Assembly: GCF_030131845.1 (NCBI RefSeq)
Contig: NZ_JASKYM010000009.1
Location: forward strand, 48,511-112,510
DNA: 64,000 nucleotides
Source: Romboutsia sedimentorum
Lineage (GTDB): Bacteria > Bacillota > Clostridia > Peptostreptococcales > Peptostreptococcaceae
Direction of reading: 5' to 3'
Numbering within the stretch: the stretch's first letter is position 1; the number at the start of each line of letters is the position of its first letter. The notes beneath the pieces were generated by a model that ran no database searches, was not told where the DNA came from, and saw nothing but the letters and a program-made list of their open reading frames with translations. Shown here piece after piece: positions 36,171 to 44,453 of the stretch. A program made the translations under genes and the position numbers.

Positions 36171-37001
36171 TTAATTGCTATCTATTTTAACATTTAAGTC
36201 ACTTATTCTTTCTTTAAATGATGATATTTGCTTATCTGATAAATCTAGATATTGAGTTATTTTACCTACATATTTAGGGTTTTTAGTATCTACCAATTGA
36301 ATTGCTGACTCCATTGCCATAGATCTTAACTCATATGCTTTTTTAACATCATTTCTTGCATTATCTAATTCTTTAATGTATTCATCCTTAAAAAGAGTTG
36401 GTATCTCCATTTTTTTGTACATGGATATAACTTCTTCACATTTTTCATGTGCATATTCTAAATCTTTTTTTATGTTAGATAAATTTTTTATGTTCTGTGA
36501 TATATTTTTAGTATAAGGCATACAATCTCTCATTGGCATTAGTGCTACTGTTTCTATATCATAGATTTGTTTTTTAAATTCAAATATTATTTCTTTATCA
36601 TTTTTTTGATTAATCTCTGTTTCTTCTACATTATCTATACTATTTTCATTAACTTCTTTTATTTCTGATTTATCATCTTGACTAAACTGTTCTTGATCAT
36701 CTACTATCTTATTTTCATCCTTGTCTTGATATATATCTTCTTTATTTTTTGGATTAGGATTTTCACTAAAATTAGATGCATAGCTATTATCATCACTTTC
36801 TTCAGATACATAATTATGATAATACATCGCTTCTTTAATTTTATTTAATCCACTCATATAAATATTAGTTATAACTATTGTACTTACTAATACAACATAA
36901 ATACTACTATATATACAAGATCTTTTAAAGTTACTATAATTCCTAAATAAAGCTATCAAGGGAATAAGGTATAGAAATAAGAATACTAATATCCATCTCA
37001 T
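36171..37001 (-). CDS. Membrane protein with two N-terminal helices and coiled-coil tail, unknown function
   Basis: I do not recognise the family. From ATG 37001 (AAGGAGATG upstream; the earlier start at 37064 has no ribosome site) the protein has 276 residues. Two hydrophobic helices lie near residues 2-19 and 28-45, followed by a low-complexity acidic region (about 60-140, rich in Asp, Glu and Asn) and a helical, probably coiled-coil C-terminal half (INKKDLEYAHEKCEE and KELDNARNDVKKA). It is predicted to be membrane-anchored with a large extracytoplasmic or cytoplasmic tail. No neighbour suggests a role. Confidence 0.7.
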   Translation of the reverse strand: MRWILVFLFLYLIPLIALFRNYSNFKRSCIYSSIYVVLVSTIVITNIYMSGLNKIKEAMYYHNYVSEESDDNSYASNFSENPNPKNKEDIYQDKDENKIVDDQEQFSQDDKSEIKEVNENSIDNVEETEINQKNDKEIIFEFKKQIYDIETVALMPMRDCMPYTKNISQNIKNLSNIKKDLEYAHEKCEEVISMYKKMEIPTLFKDEYIKELDNARNDVKKAYELRSMAMESAIQLVDTKNPKYVGKITQYLDLSDKQISSFKERISDLNVKIDSN

Positions 37002-37096
37002 TAATAAACATCTCCTTCTTTTGTATATTAAAACAAAATGCCCCAATGTACCTTTTTTAACCATTTAGTTTATAGTATTTACAACTTTATAACTTA

Positions 37097-37789
37097 TTAA
37101 TCCAATATTTTATTTAATTTAAAATCTATATAATCACATGAAGCTAATATATACTCTACTCCATTTCTAAACCCTTTCAATCCCATTTTAAAAGATTCTT
37201 TTCCATGTAAATGGCCATATATTACTTTTTCTACATTATATTCTTCAAATAGTTTAGTAAATAGCGACTCTTCAAGTCTGTCATTAGTCGGTGGATAATG
37301 AGTTATTACTATTAACTTAGTGTATCCTTTTTTACGAGCTGATTCTAACGATAATCTCAATCTATTTTCTTCTCTTTTGTATATCTTTGCATCATTTTCA
37401 TCAAACTTAACATCATTTGGACACATCCAACCTCTTCCACCACAAATAGCATAATCTTTATATTCATAAAAATTAGTTTGTAAAAAATTCATATTATCAT
37501 ATAATTTATTTAATCCAGTTACTGTAGTCCACCAATAATCATGATTTCCTTTTATAAATACTTTTTTTCCTGGAAGTTTATTTATTATGTCTAAATCTTC
37601 TTTTGCTTCACTTAAGTTTATACCCCAAGAAGTATCTCCTAGAACTAATACTAAATCATCATCTACTACATTACTTTCCCAACTTTCTATTATTTTAGAT
37701 TCATGGCCTGTCCAATTGTCTCCAAATACATTCATAGGTTTATTAACCGCCGTTGAAAAATGTAAATCTCCTATTGCATATAAACTCAT
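37097..37789 (-). CDS. Metallophosphoesterase
   Basis: A 230-residue calcineurin-like phosphoesterase: YAIGDLHFST, VLVLGDTSWG, FIKGNHDYWW, VITHYPPTND and YGHLHGKE are the five metal-ligand motifs in order. It hydrolyses phosphomonoesters or diesters; the actual substrate is unknown. AAAGGAATATAT precedes the ATG. It is separated from the alarmone synthetase gene by a terminator. Confidence 0.9.
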   Translation of the reverse strand: MSLYAIGDLHFSTAVNKPMNVFGDNWTGHESKIIESWESNVVDDDLVLVLGDTSWGINLSEAKEDLDIINKLPGKKVFIKGNHDYWWTTVTGLNKLYDNMNFLQTNFYEYKDYAICGGRGWMCPNDVKFDENDAKIYKREENRLRLSLESARKKGYTKLIVITHYPPTNDRLEESLFTKLFEEYNVEKVIYGHLHGKESFKMGLKGFRNGVEYILASCDYIDFKLNKILD

Positions 37790-37849
37790 ATATATATTCC
37801 TTTCTTTTATGTCTTTATTTTAATATTATTTTCTATAATTTAAAAAAGA

Positions 37850-37875
37850 AAGTTACCCAATAGTATGGATAACTG
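37850..37875 (-). terminator. Terminator of the alarmone synthetase gene
   Basis: AGTTATCC and GGGTAACT pair on the minus strand (with one mismatch) and are followed by TTCTTTTTT. Confidence 0.75.
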
Positions 37876-37876
37876 T

Positions 37877-38680
37877 CTAATCATTTTTATTATTACTATT
37901 ATATTGTTGTAATAAATTATCTATTTCTCTTTTAAGATGTATTATTTCTGCTATATCTCTTTCATTATCTATTTTATCTAATCTTCTTTGATATACAAGC
38001 GCTTTATGTGTCTCTCCCAAATTATATAGTTCTTGTATTTTATTTAGTACGTCTCTTACTGTCACAGATTTCACTTGGCACATAACTTGAGCTTTCATTA
38101 TATCTTCTCTTATTTCACTCATCTCTTGATCTAATAAGAATGCTGCATCAGCTGCTCTTCTTAATCTAACTGCTAGATCTTCTGGTATATAGTGTTCATA
38201 TTTATATTTTAAAGAATGCTCTATTGTTGCCCAAAAGTTCATAGCAAGTGTTCTTATCTGTATTTCACATAAAATTTCTTTTGAACCTGCGATTGAGTTT
38301 ATAGGGTATTTAATTATAACGTGATAACTTCTATATCCACTATCCTTAAAATTTTGTATATAGTCTTTTGAGTAAACAATCGACATATCTGTTCTATTTT
38401 CGATAAGCTCTATTATAGTGTATATATCTTCAACAAACTGGCACATTATTCTTATCCCAGCTATATCTTCCATTTCAGATTCAATATCTACAATATTAAG
38501 TCTCTGTGACTTTGATATTATAGATGCTATTTTTTTAGTTCTTCCTGTTACAAATTCGATTGGAGAATATTCTCCCTTTGCCATAAATTCTTTTCTTATA
38601 TTTTTAAATTTCACCTTTAACTCTTCAACAGCATGGTCATAAGGAGCTAATACTTCATCCCATTTTTCGTATTCCATCTC
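37877..38680 (-). CDS. Small alarmone synthetase (RelQ/RelP-like)
   Basis: Synthesises (p)ppGpp from ATP and GDP or GTP. From the preferred start the 267-residue protein consists of the RelA/SpoT synthetase domain: VTGRTKKIASIISKSQR, EDIAGIRIMC, KDSGYRSYHVIIKYP, CEIQIRTLAMNFWATIEHSLKYK, all family motifs. It lacks HD hydrolase, TGS and ACT domains, so it is a single-domain SAS. AAGGGTG lies six bases before ATG 38680; the upstream ATG at 38731 has no ribosome site. The MBL hydrolase gene lies just upstream on the same strand. Confidence 0.92.
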   Translation of the reverse strand, partial: EMEYEKWDEVLAPYDHAVEELKVKFKNIRKEFMAKGEYSPIEFVTGRTKKIASIISKSQRLNIVDIESEMEDIAGIRIMCQFVEDIYTIIELIENRTDMSIVYSKDYIQNFKDSGYRSYHVIIKYPINSIAGSKEILCEIQIRTLAMNFWATIEHSLKYKYEHYIPEDLAVRLRRAADAAFLLDQEMSEIREDIMKAQVMCQVKSVTVRDVLNKIQELYNLGETHKALVYQRRLDKIDNERDIAEIIHLKREIDNLLQQYNSNNKND

Positions 38681-38727
38681 ACTCACCCTTTGTTCTATTT
38701 TTACAGTCATATCTATTTTAACATAAT

Positions 38728-39639
38728 TCATTTTCTTTTGGTATAATAAAGCAATTCTCCTTGTGATAATATATAATCGATTTCTTGTAAACTTGCTAAA
38801 TAGCTAATTACGGAAATAAGTGACGATTTAAAGAAGTGATATTCTTTATAATTGCACTTTAAGCTATTTTTTAATATTATATTTTTTAACAACACCTCTA
38901 CACCCATAGGAGTATTTAGTTCTTCTTTTATTTGATTGACATATTTATATACAGCAGCCTCATGATTTTTTATAATTTTTTCACTTTCTTTTTTAGTAAT
39001 CAAATCTTTACTATGACTAGCTACTATATATTCAAAATCTATATTTCTAAGCTTGTCTAAAGAATTTATGTATTCTTTTAAGTCATACAAAAACAGAAAA
39101 TCATATTTTTCAAACATATTTAAACCTATTAGCAAGTCTCCTACAAACAATACTTTATCTTTAGTTAAGATACCTATACTACCAGGTGTATGTCCTTTAA
39201 AATCTATCACTTTAAAATCTTCATTGTTTAAATTTACGATTCCCTCATTTAATACTTCATCTATATATGTTTGTTCTAAACACTTACTTCTCAATCTTTC
39301 ATCCATAAATTCATTACTTTTTCCACCTATGATGTATTTAGAAAATAAGCTTGGATGTTCTATATATAATTTTGCATACTGCGAGCATAATATATTCACA
39401 TCTTTATAAAACTCTCTGAATTGATTACATGCACCATAATGGTCATTATGTTCATGAGTATTTATAATAAATTTCAAGTTAATATTATCATTTTCTAATA
39501 TATTTATTATTCTTTTAGGCCTAAGACCACTTAATCCTGGATCTATAATTAACGCTGTATTATCATTATATATATATACACCTGTATTTGTTCCACCTTT
39601 TATATAAAAAGTATTTCCCTTTATATTTATTAAATCCAT
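38728..39639 (-). CDS. MBL-fold metal-dependent hydrolase
   Basis: A 303-residue metallo-beta-lactamase-fold protein: THEHNDHYGACNQF with the HxHxDH metal motif, then GHTPGSIGILTKDKVLFVGDLL and ASHSKDLI for further ligands. The C-terminal 80 residues form an extra helical region. The substrate is unknown. AGGTGATTAT precedes the ATG. The neighbouring YkgJ-like gene starts 12 bp away, so the genes are co-transcribed. Confidence 0.9.
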   Translation of the reverse strand: MDLINIKGNTFYIKGGTNTGVYIYNDNTALIIDPGLSGLRPKRIINILENDNINLKFIINTHEHNDHYGACNQFREFYKDVNILCSQYAKLYIEHPSLFSKYIIGGKSNEFMDERLRSKCLEQTYIDEVLNEGIVNLNNEDFKVIDFKGHTPGSIGILTKDKVLFVGDLLIGLNMFEKYDFLFLYDLKEYINSLDKLRNIDFEYIVASHSKDLITKKESEKIIKNHEAAVYKYVNQIKEELNTPMGVEVLLKNIILKNSLKCNYKEYHFFKSSLISVISYLASLQEIDYILSQGELLYYTKRK

Positions 39640-39651
39640 ATAATCACCTAA

Positions 39652-40380
39652 TTATAATAATATTTTTTTTAATCTATTAATAGCTATCTCTCTTACATCC
39701 TCATCTTTGGTTACTCTTATTTTTATACTATATGATACATCTTCATTGAAAAAATAGTCTATAAAGTATTCAACTATACCTCTATCTTTAAATTCTATAT
39801 CGATGATACCTTTAGAATATATATTTGAATCCAATGTCATCAATTCATCTGCAAATCCTAACCTATCAGATTTACTTAAGTAATCATTTTGAGGAATAAA
39901 ATCTTCACAATATTTGATTTTATAATTAACAACTTCATTACTTATATCAAATCCATATTTTGACTTTACTATTTTATTGTATTCTATATTTCTTTGAGTC
40001 ACATTGGATAAATTTTTATTATAGTCTTCTTTTTTCCAATGTCCAAATAACCGACAATTTAGTGGTCTTACTTCATATATTAAACATCTATTGTCTTCAT
40101 CTTTAAATGGGCATGCACTTTTTTTAGTAAATTCTAAAAAATAATAATCTATAACGTTACTTAAAGATTTTTTTCTTAATTCTTTATTCTCATTTAAATA
40201 TTCAAATATATTTATAAATTCAATTAAATTTATTCCAACAGACTCCATACAACAGTTCCCACACCCTGCACAGTCTCCACTTGGTACATTTGAATATACT
40301 TTATTTAATTTATCAAATAACTTGTTTTGTTTACAATAATCTATACAATTTAAAATATCTTTCTTTTTTATACTAGTCAT
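39652..40380 (-). CDS. YkgJ-type cysteine-cluster protein
   Basis: A 242-residue protein with CAGCGNCCMES near residue 35 and CPFKDEDNRCLIYEVRPLNCRLFG near 100, the cysteine pattern of the YkgJ/Fe-S or zinc-binding CxxCxxCC family (UPF0153). Its activity is unknown. It heads an operon with the MBL hydrolase and alarmone synthetase; AAGGAGTAA precedes the ATG. Confidence 0.8.
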   Translation of the reverse strand: MTSIKKKDILNCIDYCKQNKLFDKLNKVYSNVPSGDCAGCGNCCMESVGINLIEFINIFEYLNENKELRKKSLSNVIDYYFLEFTKKSACPFKDEDNRCLIYEVRPLNCRLFGHWKKEDYNKNLSNVTQRNIEYNKIVKSKYGFDISNEVVNYKIKYCEDFIPQNDYLSKSDRLGFADELMTLDSNIYSKGIIDIEFKDRGIVEYFIDYFFNEDVSYSIKIRVTKDEDVREIAINRLKKILL

Positions 40381-40467
40381 TATTATTACTCCTTGTTATA
40401 ATTATTAAGTTAATACAAACAATTATTATAACACATTTTTTACGATTAATTACAGGAGGCAAATTTT

Positions 40468-40719
40468 ATGAATAGATATACAAAGATAATAAATATGATG
40501 GATAGTTATTTTACTAAAGATTATGAGAAAACTAAAAAAAACATAACTAAAGTCAGAGAAGTTAGAGAAGAAACTGTTAGAAAGTTCTTCTTACAAGGTG
40601 ACTGTGAAGTTTTAGTAGTATTCGAAGAAACTGGTAAAGAAATTCTTATAGATGATTTTTCATCTGATGATGATATAAAAAAATACCTAGGTTCTAAGTT
40701 TATAATCAAAAGAAAATAA
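40468..40719 (+). CDS. Small hypothetical protein
   Basis: I do not recognise this 83-residue, charged protein (MNRYTKIINMMDSYFTKDYEK at the start, ending KKYLGSKFIIKRK). It has no membrane helix, signal peptide or cysteines. AGGAGGCAA and a good distance to the ATG, a downstream terminator, and normal codon use support a real gene. Confidence 0.7.
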   Translation: MNRYTKIINMMDSYFTKDYEKTKKNITKVREVREETVRKFFLQGDCEVLVVFEETGKEILIDDFSSDDDIKKYLGSKFIIKRK

Positions 40720-40729
40720 TTTTAAATAT

Positions 40730-40766
40730 AAATGGGTTGGATAATTAATATATCCAATCCATTTAT
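40730..40766 (+). terminator. Terminator of the small hypothetical gene
   Basis: AAATGGGTTGGATA and TATCCAATCCATTT pair (with one mismatch) around ATTAATA and are followed by ATTTTATAA. Confidence 0.75.
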
Positions 40767-40822
40767 TTTATAACAATATATTTTTTTATAATAGTTTTCA
40801 AAATTAAATGTATAAAATTAAT

Positions 40823-40850
40823 TTGTCTGCCCATAATAGTAATATAAAAT
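40823..40850 (+). promoter_or_regulatory. Promoter-like element ahead of the candidate sRNA
   Basis: TTGTCT (40823-40828), 16-base spacer and TAAAAT (40845-40850). It precedes a terminator by about 30 bases with no open reading frame between. Confidence 0.4.
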
Positions 40851-40856
40851 TAAATA

Positions 40857-40911
40857 TTTAACTCAATCTCCCCCAATTTGAGCTTTCGTTCCCCCAACGA
40901 AAGCTCTTTTT
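40857..40911 (+). ncRNA. Candidate small RNA with C-rich segments
   Basis: A transcript from the promoter-like element at 40823-40850 would run about 55 bases into the hairpin at 40880-40906 and stop at its T run. It has two runs of C: CTCCCCC near 40868-40874 and the hairpin loop CCCCC (40891-40895). Short C-rich Firmicute sRNAs such as RsaE pair through such loops with ribosome binding sites. There is no coding frame. Expression is unproven. Confidence 0.4.
40880..40910 (+). terminator. Stand-alone strong terminator
   Basis: GAGCTTTCGTT and AACGAAAGCTC pair exactly (11 bp) around CCCCC and are followed by TTTTT. It is not directly behind any coding gene; the previous gene has its own terminator at 40730. 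Confidence 0.85.
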
Positions 40912-40997
40912 ACGTTTAATTTATAATCCTAGTTAATAATTATCTTATAGGTTATAATAACTTAATATAAATATCAATTGTGAAATGGGGTATATAA

Positions 40998-41333
40998 ATG
41001 ATAACAGTAGGTAATTTAAATTTAGATACAGATTTTGAACATAGAATAATAAGAGAAGAGGATGACGATTTAGATTTATTTATAGATATAAACTATCGTA
41101 GCTTAGATATAGATAATAGCGGGTCAAACTTATTTAGCTCTAGAATCCAATTTCCTTTTGTTAGGTCTATTATATTAAGGTTAAATAAACAAACCCATAC
41201 AATGACAATACATTTAATGAGAGACATAGATTTATTTTCAGCTTTTGCAAACTTTGAAGTTGATTATACTGATTGCACAATAAATATAAAAAATAACCTT
41301 GAAAAAGTATCTATATATAAATCAGCATTATAG
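40998..41333 (+). CDS. Small hypothetical protein, beta-rich
   Basis: I do not recognise this 111-residue protein. It begins MITVGNLNLDTDFEHRIIR, has no signal or membrane segment, and the pattern of short hydrophobic strands (FPFVRSIILRLN, TMTIHLMRDIDLF) suggests a beta-rich fold. The ribosome site is weak (GAAATGGGG, nine bases upstream). A hairpin at 41348-41370 follows. Confidence 0.6.
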   Translation: MITVGNLNLDTDFEHRIIREEDDDLDLFIDINYRSLDIDNSGSNLFSSRIQFPFVRSIILRLNKQTHTMTIHLMRDIDLFSAFANFEVDYTDCTINIKNNLEKVSIYKSAL

Positions 41334-41347
41334 TTTTTCGTAATAAG

Positions 41348-41370
41348 AAGGGGGCCTTAATAGGCCCCTT
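41348..41370. terminator. Hairpin between the small gene and adhE
   Basis: GGGGCC and GGCCCC pair around TTAATA; the flanks are AAG and TTAATT, so the T run is poor. Located between convergent genes. Confidence 0.55.
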
Positions 41371-41447
41371 AATTATATTTATTTATATTTTAATTATATT
41401 ACGCTTTAAATTCATAGTCAACACAATTTTCTGAATATTTATATAAC

Positions 41448-44084
41448 TTATTTTTCTTTTCTTTGTCCATATATTGTTGTGTATATTTCTTTTAACTCAG
41501 ATACTAATGGTAATCTTGGATTAGCTCCTGTACATTGATCATCAAATGCATCTAATGCTAATTTTTCTATTGCTGCAAAATAAGTGTTTTCTTCTATTCC
41601 GCAATCTTTTATAGTCATTGGTACATTTACTTCTTTCATTAAGCTTCTAACAGCTTGTGCTAAACTCTTAACGCCTTCTTCTGTAGTATTAGCTTTTAAC
41701 CCTAACACCTTAGCTATTTCTGCATATTTTTTGTCAGCTACAAATGATTTGTATCTTGGGAATGCAGCAAACTTACTTGGCATAGCCGCATTGTACTCTA
41801 TTACATGTGGTAATAATATTGCATTTGCTCTACCATGAGGTATATGGAACTCTGATCCTAACTTATGAGCTAACGAGTGGTTTACTCCTAAGAAAGAATT
41901 GGCAAATGCCATACCAGCCATACATGAAGCATTGTGCATTTTTTCTCTAGCTTCTTTACCTTCTGCAGTATTAGCCCCTTTATATGATTTTGGTAAGTAA
42001 TCAAATACCATTTGCACAGCTTTCATAGCCAATGCATCTGTATAATCAGTTGCCATTACAGAAACATAAGCTTCTATAGCATGAGTTAATACATCTAATC
42101 CTGTATCTGCAGTAACTGCTGCTGGTACAGACATTACAAAACTTGGGTCTATTATAGCTACGTCTGGAGTTAACTCATAATCAGCTAAAGGATATTTAAC
42201 ATTGTTTACTTTATCAGTTATAACTGCGAAAGATGTAACTTCTGATCCAGTTCCTGAAGTAGTTGGTACAGCTACCATTTTAGCTTGTTTTCCTAATTTA
42301 GGGAACTTAAATATTCTTTTTCTTATATCCATAAACTTAAGTCTTAAATCTTCAAAGTCTGCTTCTGGGTTTTCATAGAATAACCACATACCTTTAGCAG
42401 CATCCATTGCAGATCCTCCACCTAAAGATATTATAGTGTCTGGCTTGAATTTTCTCATAGCTTCAGCACCATTTAATACTGTATCTACAGATGGATCTGG
42501 TTCTACATCAGCAAACACATCTATCATAACTGGGTTTCTTCTTTTTCTTAAGTGATATTCTAATTTTTCAACATATCCTAATTGAACCATCATTCTGTCA
42601 GTTACTATCATTACTCTTTCAACGTTTGGTAACTTTTCTAAGTATTGTATTGAACCAGCTTCATGATATATTCTTTCAGGTACTTTAAACCATTGCATAT
42701 TAACTCTCCTCTTAGTAACTTTCTTAACGTTTATTAAGTTTACAGCTGATACATTATCTGTTGTTGAGTTGTTACCCATAGATCCGCATCCTAAAGTTAA
42801 TGATGGAGTATTTACGTTATATATATCTCCTATTGCACCATGAGTTGATGGAGCATTTACTAATAATCTTCCTGTTCTTACTCTATTACTGAATTCTAAT
42901 ATTACAGCATCATCATTTGAATGTATAACAGCTGAGTGACCTAATCCGCCAAACTCAGTCATATCTACACATCTTTGTACCCCTTCTTTAGCATCCTTAA
43001 CTTTTATACAAGCAAGTACTGGACTTAATTTTTCTTTAGATAGTGGATGATCATGTCCTACTCCACCTATTTCAGCGACTAACATTTTAGCATCTTTAGG
43101 AACTTCAAATCCTGCCATTTGTGCTATTTTGTATGGACTTTGTCCAACTATGTTAGGATTTAATGAATTAGTTTCTGGATTTATAACTGTTTTTTCTAAT
43201 AATGTTTTTTCCTTTGCATTTACAAAGTAACAGTTATATCCTTTCATTAAACCAACTACTTCATCATATATACCTTCTTCTACTATAACTGCTTGCTCTG
43301 AAGCACATATCATTCCGTTATCAAATGTTTTAGATAATATTAAATCATTTACAGCTTGTTTAATATCTGCAGTTTTTTCTATGAAACAAGGTACGTTACC
43401 TGCTCCAACTCCTAGTGCTGGTTTTCCTGCTGAGTAAGCTGTCTTAACCATTCCAGGACCTCCAGTTGCTAATATTAAAGAAACTCCTTTGTTATTCATA
43501 AGTGCACTTGAAGCTTCTAATGATGGTACTTCTATCCATTGGATACAACTTTCTGGAGCACCTGCTTGAATAGCTGCATCTCTTAATATTCTAGCAGCCT
43601 CTGCTGAACATTTTTGAGCTGATGGATGGAAACTGAATATTATTGGATTTCTTCCTTTTATTGATATTAATGATTTAAACATTGCTGTTGAAGTTGGATT
43701 AGTAACAGGAGTAACTCCAGCTACAACACCTATTGGTTCTGCAACCATCATATATGCTTCTTCTTCGTTTTCTTCTATAACTCCAACTGTTTTTGTATAT
43801 TTTATACTATTATAAACATATTCTGTCGCGAATATATTTTTAGTTACTTTATCTTCAAATATTCCTCTTTGAGTTTCATCTATTGCCATTTGAGCAAGCT
43901 CTATATGTTTATCAAGACCTGCTTTAGCCATAGCCCCTACTATTTTATCAATTGCTTCTTGGTCTAACTTTAACATAGCTTCTTTTGCTACGTTAGCTTT
44001 TGCTACTAAATCATTGATCATGTTTTCTACACTGAATTCTTGTTTCATTTCTACTTCTTTAGCTTTTTTTGCATCTTTACTCAT
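41448..44084 (-). CDS. adhE: Bifunctional aldehyde-alcohol dehydrogenase
   Basis: Reduces acetyl-CoA to acetaldehyde and then to ethanol, regenerating NAD in fermentation. The 878-residue protein is a fusion: an N-terminal aldehyde dehydrogenase (to about residue 445) with GRNPIIFSFHPSAQKCSAEAA and the active-site cysteine in DNGMICASEQAV, and a C-terminal iron-dependent alcohol dehydrogenase with GGGSAMDAAKGMWL and the iron ligands in DVLTHAIEAY and LAHKLGSEFHIPHGRANA. The AdhE enzymes form spirosomes. Length is normal. GGGAGGAAC precedes the ATG. A strong promoter and a Rex-like operator lie upstream, consistent with NADH control. Confidence 0.97.
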   Translation of the reverse strand: MSKDAKKAKEVEMKQEFSVENMINDLVAKANVAKEAMLKLDQEAIDKIVGAMAKAGLDKHIELAQMAIDETQRGIFEDKVTKNIFATEYVYNSIKYTKTVGVIEENEEEAYMMVAEPIGVVAGVTPVTNPTSTAMFKSLISIKGRNPIIFSFHPSAQKCSAEAARILRDAAIQAGAPESCIQWIEVPSLEASSALMNNKGVSLILATGGPGMVKTAYSAGKPALGVGAGNVPCFIEKTADIKQAVNDLILSKTFDNGMICASEQAVIVEEGIYDEVVGLMKGYNCYFVNAKEKTLLEKTVINPETNSLNPNIVGQSPYKIAQMAGFEVPKDAKMLVAEIGGVGHDHPLSKEKLSPVLACIKVKDAKEGVQRCVDMTEFGGLGHSAVIHSNDDAVILEFSNRVRTGRLLVNAPSTHGAIGDIYNVNTPSLTLGCGSMGNNSTTDNVSAVNLINVKKVTKRRVNMQWFKVPERIYHEAGSIQYLEKLPNVERVMIVTDRMMVQLGYVEKLEYHLRKRRNPVMIDVFADVEPDPSVDTVLNGAEAMRKFKPDTIISLGGGSAMDAAKGMWLFYENPEADFEDLRLKFMDIRKRIFKFPKLGKQAKMVAVPTTSGTGSEVTSFAVITDKVNNVKYPLADYELTPDVAIIDPSFVMSVPAAVTADTGLDVLTHAIEAYVSVMATDYTDALAMKAVQMVFDYLPKSYKGANTAEGKEAREKMHNASCMAGMAFANSFLGVNHSLAHKLGSEFHIPHGRANAILLPHVIEYNAAMPSKFAAFPRYKSFVADKKYAEIAKVLGLKANTTEEGVKSLAQAVRSLMKEVNVPMTIKDCGIEENTYFAAIEKLALDAFDDQCTGANPRLPLVSELKEIYTTIYGQRKEK

Positions 44085-44122
44085 GTGTTGTTCCTCCCAA
44101 TAATTATAATTTATATTAAATT

Positions 44123-44140
44123 GCGTTAGTTATTTAACAA
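44123..44140 (-). promoter_or_regulatory. Rex-like operator in the adhE leader
   Basis: On the plus strand GCGTTAGTTATTTAACAA matches the Rex consensus (TTGTTAA-N4-TTAACAA) at 11 of 14 defined bases, with a perfect right half. It lies 16-33 bases downstream of the -10 element, inside the first transcribed bases, where binding would block elongation or initiation. Rex represses fermentation genes when NADH is low; the match is by eye. Confidence 0.5.
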
Positions 44141-44155
44141 ACTTTCTATATTTAG

Positions 44156-44184
44156 ATAATACCTCAACTGTCTAAATGTGTCAA
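44156..44184 (-). promoter_or_regulatory. adhE promoter
   Basis: Minus-strand TTGACA (44179-44184), 17-base spacer, TATTAT (44156-44161), a near-consensus vegetative promoter. Confidence 0.8.
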
Positions 44185-44338
44185 TATTTTTTGTTATTTT
44201 TTTATCTATTCAAATTTATGAAAACGTTTTTATTTTATTCCGTCCTTAATTACCTTGTTTTTAAGTCTTTTAATATAATTTAAAACTTTGTTTATGTGCG
44301 TATTTTAATTTTCAAAATACATAGTTAAATTTTAGTCA

Positions 44339-44354
44339 ATATTGTATACAATAT
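44339..44354. promoter_or_regulatory. Perfect 16-bp palindrome upstream of adhE
   Basis: ATATTGTATACAATAT is an exact palindrome whose core TTGTATACAA fits the GntR/FadR-type operator pattern. It lies 155 bases upstream of the adhE -35, near the end of the neighbouring terminator. Its protein partner is unknown. Confidence 0.4.
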
Positions 44355-44364
44355 ACCAAGGCAT

Positions 44365-44412
44365 AAAAAAAGATTTTAAAATTATACTTTTCATAATTTA
44401 AAACCTTTTTTT
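44365..44412 (-). terminator. Terminator of the DUF4230 gene
   Basis: GGTTTTAAATTATG and CATAATTTTAAAATC-type arms pair around a short loop on the minus strand and are followed by seven T bases. Confidence 0.75.
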
Positions 44413-44453
44413 GTTTTAATTTAAATACATTTTTATATTTATGCTATCAACCT

